DNA from: Adenophora triphylla var. japonica
Lineage: Eukaryota; Streptophyta; Magnoliopsida; Asterales; Campanulaceae
Direction: 5' to 3'
Assembly (NCBI GenBank): GCA_022495995.1
Contig: JAFEMH010000078.1
Coordinates: 620,001-684,000 of the forward strand
Length of the DNA stretch: 64,000 nt
Part shown: in pieces, positions 60,450 to 64,000 of the stretch
Layout: every line of letters begins with the position of its first letter
Position numbering within the stretch: position 1 is the stretch's first letter
Program-made: the position numbers and the translations under genes
Notes under the pieces: model-generated
What the model was told of the DNA's origin: nothing
Databases searched by the model: none
The model's input: the letters and a program-made list of their open reading frames with translations, nothing else

Positions 60450-62212
60450 ATGTGTAACCCAAAACCAACTTTCCCATCCTCATTTGTCCCTTCCAAGAAA
60501 ACCCATTTCATGAATCCCCACAAATCCATGGAACAACTTCCCACAGATGATGATCATCAAGAACTCCATAGATGGCCAACCCCTTCTGAGGTAATTCATA
60601 CTAATGCTAAGCACACAAATCAAATGCCCTCCTCTTTGACATTTCACTTAATGACAATGTTTTTCTTATCATAATCCATCCAAGAAACAGTTTCTTACAC
60701 TTTTTTGCATGTTTTCTTGAATTTCTTTAGGCCATGGACGAAATCAAAGCCATTGGAAAGATCTCAGGTCCTACAGCAATGACAGGTCTACTATTATACT
60801 CAAGAGCAATGATCTCCATGCTCTTTCTTGGCCATCTTGGGGAGCTTGAGCTAGCCGGCGGCTCTCTAGCCATTGGTTTTGCTAACATCACCGGCTACTC
60901 AGTCATCTCCGGCTTGGCCATGGGGATGGAACCCATTTGTGGACAAGCATATGGTGCAAAACAAATGAAACTCCTTGGGTTAACTCTACAAAGAACAGTC
61001 CTTTTACTCCTATCCACTTCTATCCCCATCTCTTTCATGTGGCTCAACATGAAAACAATCCTTCTATGGTCTGGCCAAGATGAAGAAATCTCAACCGTGG
61101 CTCAAAATTTCCTTGTCTTTGCCATTCCCGACCTCTTGTTTCTCTCCCTCCTCCACCCTCTCCGTGTTTATCTAAGGACTCAAAACATCACATTACCCTT
61201 AACCTATTGTTCAGCAATATCTGTCCTTCTTCATGTACCTTTGAATTACCTTCTAGTAGGTTACTTCAAAATGGGAATATCAGGAGTGGCCATAGCAATG
61301 GTTTGGACCAATCTAAACCTATTCATCTTATTATGCCTATTCATATATTTCTCTAGAGTATACAAGGAGTCATGGGTAGCACCAAGCTCCGACTGCCTCC
61401 GGGGATGGTCTTCATTACTCGCACTCGCAATCCCAACGTGCATCTCCGTTTGCCTAGAATGGTGGTGGTACGAGTTCATGATAATGCTATGTGGACTTCT
61501 AGTGAACCCTCAAGCAACCATAGCTTCAATGGGGATTCTCATTCAAACAACCTCTCTAGTCTATGTGTTCCCCTCTGCACTAAGCCTAGGAGTATCCACA
61601 AGGGTCGGAAACGAGCTGGGGGCAAACCGGCCGGCAAAAGCCCGCATTTCAATGATTGTTTCACTTGTCTGCGCGGTTGGATTAGGGCTAGCAGCAATGT
61701 TGTTCACCACACTTATGAGGCACAAATGGGGAGAGTTATTCACAAATGATTCTAAGATTCTTGAGCTGACTTCAATATCATTGCCCATAGCAGGACTGTG
61801 TGAGCTTGGAAACTGCCCACAGACCACTGGGTGTGGTGTTCTAAGAGGTAGTGCAAGGCCAACTATTGGAGCAAACATAAATTTGGGGTCATTTTATTTG
61901 GTGGGAATGCCAGTGGCTATATTCATGGGATTCTACTTGAAAATGGGGTTTCCTGGACTATGGGTTGGACTAGTTGCAGCTCAAGGGTCATGTGCCTTGC
62001 TTATGCTCTATGTTCTTTGTAAAACAGATTGGATGCTTCAAGTTGAAAGAGCCAAAGAGCTGACACAATCTTCCTCCACTACAACTACTAGATTGAAAGC
62101 TAATTCTTCATCAGTATTACCAGTCACTAATGACCAAGAAGGGAGCAAGGAGGGAGCTGCTAATCTTGAAGAGATTTTGTGCATTGAAACTGACCCTCTC
62201 ATTGTGAAGTGA
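60450..62212 (+). CDS. MATE-family efflux transporter (DTX48-54 type)
   Basis: Two exons, 60450-60590 and 60731-62212, join as PTPSE-AMDEIKAIGKI and give 540 residues; intron 60591-60730 is GT-AG. Twelve hydrophobic segments follow a hydrophilic 47-residue N-terminus. Family marks: LLLYSRAMISMLFLGHLGELELAGGSL, GMEPICGQAYGAKQ, RVYLRTQNITLPLTY, CLEWWWYEFMIMLCGLL, GVSTRVGNELGANRPAKA and ELGNCPQTTGCGVLRGSARP. The CLEWWWYE and ELGNCPQT blocks mark the plant DTX48-54 clade, whose members export hormones or metabolites with proton or cation exchange. Substrate cannot be told from sequence. The AT-rich upstream has no clear TATA choice. The gene appears intact. Confidence 0.95.
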
Positions 62213-62756
62213 TTAGAGAGAGAGAAGGATTACTACTACTAGTTGATAATCCTAGCTAATTTTTAAAGCCCAACTCTGTTGATGGGAGTGGGTGATGTGA
62301 AGATTTGTACTTTAACACTAGCTTTTCTATTAGAGTTGTCATCTTTTTGATATCCTTTTGATGATGATGTTTCTTGCGTTTAGAATAGAATAACAAACAT
62401 TGTTTTATCTACTTATTGTCTCTTCATAAAATTAAAATAAAATATTTAAAAATAACCTTTAGTTAGTTGCATAGATGTGACTACTTCTTCTGGAAAATAT
62501 AAGCGTTGGAAAGTTGAACTTCTCATTTTTTTTTTCCATCACCTCTTAATCAACCAATCTCATTTAAATAAAAAGAAATCAAAATCGATAACTTTGTAGT
62601 AACTATATATATGCACAATTTTATCAACTTTAATTTCTTATGTGTAATTGCGTTTTAGACTTATACTCGAAGATACTAGAATTCAGATGAACTTTAGAAT
62701 TTTAAATGAATGTCGAAATATTCTTGTTTTTCACTTTCCAAACATTTAGTTTTGCA
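62213..62756 (+). other. MATE 3' flank
   Basis: 3'UTR candidate region. AATAGAATAACAAA (about 62387) and AATAAAATAT (about 62435) are possible poly(A) signals. No other gene seen. Confidence 0.45.
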
Positions 62757-63266
62757 AAAATAAAAGGAAATTTGCCCCATAAGTTCCTTTTGGAACAAAT
62801 CACTTTCCACTAAGTTCCTGATTGTATTAAAATGCCCCCTAAGTTCTCATGTTGCATTATGTATAATACAACATTAATTAGTTATGCAGTAGTTTAAAAT
62901 CATAATACTGCATCCGCACCACCGACTCCGCCACAGCCCAGCTCCACCGCCGCCGTCTGCTATCGCCGCATGCCGGATTTCGATCAATTTTCGCCTGAAT
63001 CCGGTCAATTTTCACCGGAAACCGGCAATTTTGGCCGAAATCCGGCCACCGATCGCCGAAACCCGGTCGCCGGAGGTCGGAATCTGGTCGCCGGTCCATG
63101 GGCTTCGGACTCCGGTCACCGGCGGCCGCCGGAATGCAGTATTATGGCCTTAATTGATGTTGTATTTTCGAAACATAATACAACATCATAATACAACATA
63201 GGGAAGAAACTTATCGAGCATTATGAAACTTTTTTAGAACTTATCGGGCATAGTCCCAAAATAAAA
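62757..63266. mobile_element. MULE carrying a GC-rich fold-back insert
   Basis: Perfect 9-bp flanks AAAATAAAA (62757-62765 and 63258-63266). Element 62766-63257 has inverted ends GGAAATTTGCCCCATAAGTT and GGGACTATGCCCGATAAGTT. Inside, nested inverted blocks AATACAACATTAATTA (near 62861) and CATAATACTGCATCCG (near 62900) enclose a GC-rich segment (62915-63135) rich in CCGGTC/CCGGAA words. This could be a captured gene piece (Pack-MULE), but no protein was recognised. Confidence 0.8.
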
Positions 63267-63552
63267 TGACTATTGAAAAAAAATTGGTGAAAAACATTTA
63301 GGAACAAAGTTATTTTCAAAAATAACATTCATTTTGGTACAAAAATTTCTTGATATTCAGCATTCATTTAGAAACATAGGGAGTACAAGTTTTGAGCAGG
63401 CGGCAATGGCGGATTCAGAATTACTGGTTAGTGTGGGCCAAATTTTTTTAACGTTATAATCAACTATATTCGACCATATAATTACGAAATTAAACATCAA
63501 AATATTAAAAAGGACATCAAAAAATAAAAATTAATTGTAGTAAATTGAAGAT
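63267..63552. other. Short intergenic stretch, nothing seen
   Basis: AT-rich; no gene or element ends recognised. The sequence after 63913 to the window end is similar. Confidence 0.5.
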
Positions 63553-63913
63553 GAAACTGTTAAAGTCTGAGGTTCCACCTTAAAACCAATTGGTGATAAG
63601 GGGAGTAGCCCAGGATCTTTATATATTATAGGCAAGGTTTGTCAATTCCCAATGTGGGATAATATCTCTAACACGCCCCCTCATGTGTAGCGGGCTTTGC
63701 CAAAGCTTACAACGTGGACTTATCAATCGGGTGGCGCGGAGTAACATCGTGGGCCGTTGGGCCTGCACGAGTAAGAACCTGCTCTGATACCATGTTAAAG
63801 TCTGAGGTTCCACCTTAAAATCAATTGGTGATAAGGGGAGTAGCCCAGGATCTTTATATATTATAGGCAAGGTTTGTCAATTCCCAATGTGGGATAATAT
63901 CTCTAACAGAAAC
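63553..63913 (-). mobile_element. TRIM retrotransposon
   Basis: Two 116-bp LTRs (63558-63673 and 63793-63908) differ at one base. They flank a 119-bp interior with a tRNA-Met primer site on the minus strand (TGGTATCAGAGC, beside 63792) and a polypurine tract (GAGGGGGCG, beside 63674). The target duplication GAAAC (63553-63557, 63909-63913) is perfect. It codes for nothing and must be mobilised in trans. The LTR contains the CCCAATGTGGGAT motif often seen in plant TRIMs. Confidence 0.95.
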
Positions 63914-64000
63914 CTTGAAATTTTCAACTCCAAAATACTTTAAAGTCAATGTAATCAAAGTAATTTATAATAAAAATGAGGAATTATAATAAAAACTTGT

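Overview
This window is nuclear DNA of a flowering plant, most likely a eudicot. It has two spliced, intact-looking plant genes, GT-AG introns several kb long, plant LTR retrotransposons, Stowaway MITEs, MULEs, Helitrons and a hAT element. I could not settle the species. No CRISPR array, operon, rRNA or tRNA gene was seen.

Positions 1-42,422 are almost entirely nested transposable elements. From the left: the 3' noncoding end of a Tat/Ogre-like Ty3-gypsy element with a minisatellite (1-3014) and its 3' LTR (3015-4281). This LTR is inserted in a plus-strand Ty1-copia element (4282-10319). That copia is also split by a hAT transposon (about 4692-8354) whose transposase needs only one homopolymer base to be open. 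A gypsy gag remnant (10320-10416 and 18760-18985) is split by a minus-strand copia with a perfect 5-bp target duplication (10417-18754). Inside that copia lies a Helitron (12767-14959), which itself carries a Stowaway MITE. A second minus-strand copia family forms an LTR-internal-LTR-internal-LTR array (20655-40264). Its first internal region holds a non-coding LARD with 3-kb LTRs (24758-33491). A gypsy leader/LTR fragment and a 371-bp mini-Helitron follow (40480-42422).

Positions 42,423-64,000 are gene-containing. A type-III (SUT4) sucrose transporter gene occupies 42750-52957 in five exons; introns 1 and 4 are about 4 kb each. A MATE-family exporter gene of the DTX48-54 type occupies 60450-62212 in two exons. 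Around and inside them are Stowaway MITEs, three non-autonomous MULEs with recognisable 9-bp target duplications, a possible solo LTR, and a 351-bp TRIM with an intact 5-bp target duplication. Sucrose transport and MATE efflux are separate functions; nothing suggests the two genes work together.

The most unusual observation concerns the two minus-strand copia families. Neither has a tRNA-type primer-binding site. In both, the sequence just inside the 5' LTR is the reverse complement of a segment about 180-210 nt back inside the LTR. That LTR segment can also form a local hairpin, which suggests self-primed reverse transcription with a bistable RNA fold. A second cross-family pattern is the clustering of short GC-rich palindromic words in LTRs of at least four otherwise unrelated families.
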